Position numbers and translations under genes: made by a program. Of a stretch of 64,000 nt of DNA, positions 62,944-64,000 are shown piece by piece. The stretch's first letter is position 1, and every line of letters starts with the position of its first letter. Source of the DNA: Candidatus Sodalis endolongispinus (GTDB lineage Bacteria > Pseudomonadota > Gammaproteobacteria > Enterobacterales > Enterobacteriaceae); contig NZ_JAFJYC010000004.1 of assembly GCF_018777395.1 (NCBI RefSeq), positions 25,070 through 89,069 of the forward strand. The letters run 5' to 3'. Below the pieces are notes generated by a model. That model made no database searches. It was not told where the DNA came from and was given only the letters and a program-made list of their open reading frames with translations.

Positions 62944-63938
62944 GTTTTCGGTAGACAACCTGCATTTGAAATATGGCGATAATCATGTGCTGCGTGGGGT
63001 ATCGATGCAGTTGCGTCAGGGGGAGGTCGTCTCGCTGCTCGGTCCCTCCGGCAGCGGCAAAACCACGCTGCTGCGCGCTGTGGCCGGCCTGGAAAAACCC
63101 AGCGAGGGGCGTATTCGCATCGGCGAGAGCTCGCTGTTTGGATAGCCGGTCCGGCCTCGAGCTGCCGGCGGAGGACCGCAATTTGGGGCTGGTTTTTCAG
63201 TCCTACGCGCTGTGGCCGCATAAAACGGTGTTCGAGAATGTCGCCTATCCGCTGAAGCTACGCCGCGTCAGCGCCGCCGAGCGCAAGACGCGCGTGCAGC
63301 AGGTACTCGACCAGCTCGGGTTGGGCCATTTGGTCCAGCGGCACCCGTACCAATTGTCGGGGGGCAACAGCAGCGGGTCGCCATCGGCCGGGCGCTGGTG
63401 TATAACCCGCCGATCATTTTGCTGGATGAGCTATTATCCAACCTGGATGCCAAACTGCGCGAGCTTATCGTGACCTTGGGGTTGTCGGCGCTAATGGTCA
63501 CCCACGATCAGAATGAAGCGATGGCGATTTCAGACCGCATTTTGCTGCTCAATAATGGCCGCATCGAACAGCAGGGCACGCCGGAGACGATGTATAGCCA
63601 GCCGTCGACCCAGTTTGTGGCGGAGTTTATGGGCAGCAATAACCGCCTGACGGGCAACGTCACGGCGCTGCGCGGCGACAGCGCTCGTATCGACGGCTAT
63701 CGTGCGCGTGGAGCAGGTGAAGGTGGGCTCTGAGGGGCAAGGAGAGAATAGCCTGGCGTTGCCGCTGGTGACTAAAATGTTATTGGGCGATCGCTGGTAG
63801 TACCTGTTTCGCACCGCCGGTGAGCAGTTCGTGGTGCGCGCCTATGGCAACGACGGTCGGCTGGACGGCATCTGCGCGCTGTCGTTGCCGGCGGACAAGG
63901 TGTGGATTTTCCCCGCCCCGGCGCACGGGGCACCCTAG
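62936..63938 (+). pseudogene. ABC ATPase of the same importer, several lesions
   Basis: The ATG at 62936 overlaps the permease stop. The first frame contains Walker [21 protein letters not shown], then ends at TAG (63143) after GESSLFG. Readable pieces continue in other frames: LGLVFQSYALWPHKTVFENV, the signature region QLSGG, PPIILLDELLSNLDAKLREL (Walker B with about nine residues missing afterwards), LMVTHDQNEAMAISDRILLL, EQQGTPETMYSQPSTQFVAE. The C-terminal OB-like part has TAG at 63798-63800, where Gln is likely, and a final TAG at 63936-63938. The rest of the window (63939-64000) shows no feature. Confidence 0.82.
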
Positions 63939-64000
63939 CGGAGCGAAGGCTGATAGGCCCTGGCGGCGCACCCGGTACCTTCGCGCCGTCCGCACCAACC

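Overview
The window comes from a gamma-proteobacterial insect symbiont of the Sodalis lineage (Enterobacterales, Pectobacteriaceae/Bruguierivoracaceae). Core genes (mfd, lolCDE, cobB, pepT, roxA, phoPQ, purB, mnmA, argG, mntR, rob, frdBCD, msrA) match enterobacterial proteins closely and partly keep E. coli order. About twenty other genes are recently broken by single stops, one- or two-base frameshifts or small deletions, and the gaps between genes are long. That mixture of intact and freshly decayed genes is what is known for Sodalis. Placement is by protein recall only.

Layout. 1-13.5 kb is an intact core block: ycfJ, mfd, lolCDE, cobB, pepT, roxA and phoQP, with a PhoP box upstream of phoP. 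13.6-18.1 kb keeps the E. coli order purB-hflD-mnmA-nudJ-rluE, but only purB and mnmA are intact. 18.2-20.1 kb holds a frameshifted GhoT/OrtT-type membrane toxin and a small MscS-type channel. 20.6-22.7 kb is an AT-rich insert with a three-gene operon: a small beta-rich protein, a Cry-type delta-endotoxin domain I protein and a jacalin-like beta-prism protein. It looks like a three-domain insecticidal toxin split over three genes and is the most interesting locus here.

22.7-32 kb is an accessory stretch. It holds DUF4385, a DJ-1/PfpI protein, a GNAT acetyltransferase, broken transport and metabolic genes, an unrecognised Pro/Ala/Ser-rich protein and several short tandem-repeat arrays. 32-41 kb holds argG, a broken iclR-type regulator, a decayed sitABCD Mn/Fe transporter beside an intact mntR and MntR box, and broken glycosyltransferase and sugar-lactone oxidase genes. 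41.5-45.5 kb holds an OmpC/F-type porin, a 1.3-kb AT-rich gap, rob and a small membrane protein. 45.7-50.8 kb holds fumarate reductase with a broken frdA, a dicarboxylate antiporter pseudogene and an FNR box. 51-58 kb is a ruined nitrate-assimilation cluster in which a deletion has fused the regulator nasR in frame to nitrite reductase. 58.1-64 kb holds msrA, an alpha/beta hydrolase and an iron-type ABC transporter with an intact binding protein but broken permease and ATPase.

Together, housekeeping, lipoprotein sorting and the PhoPQ system are kept, while anaerobic respiration, nitrate use and metal uptake are eroding. PhoQ itself has a weakened acidic sensor patch. No tRNA, rRNA, insertion sequence, prophage or CRISPR array was recognised.
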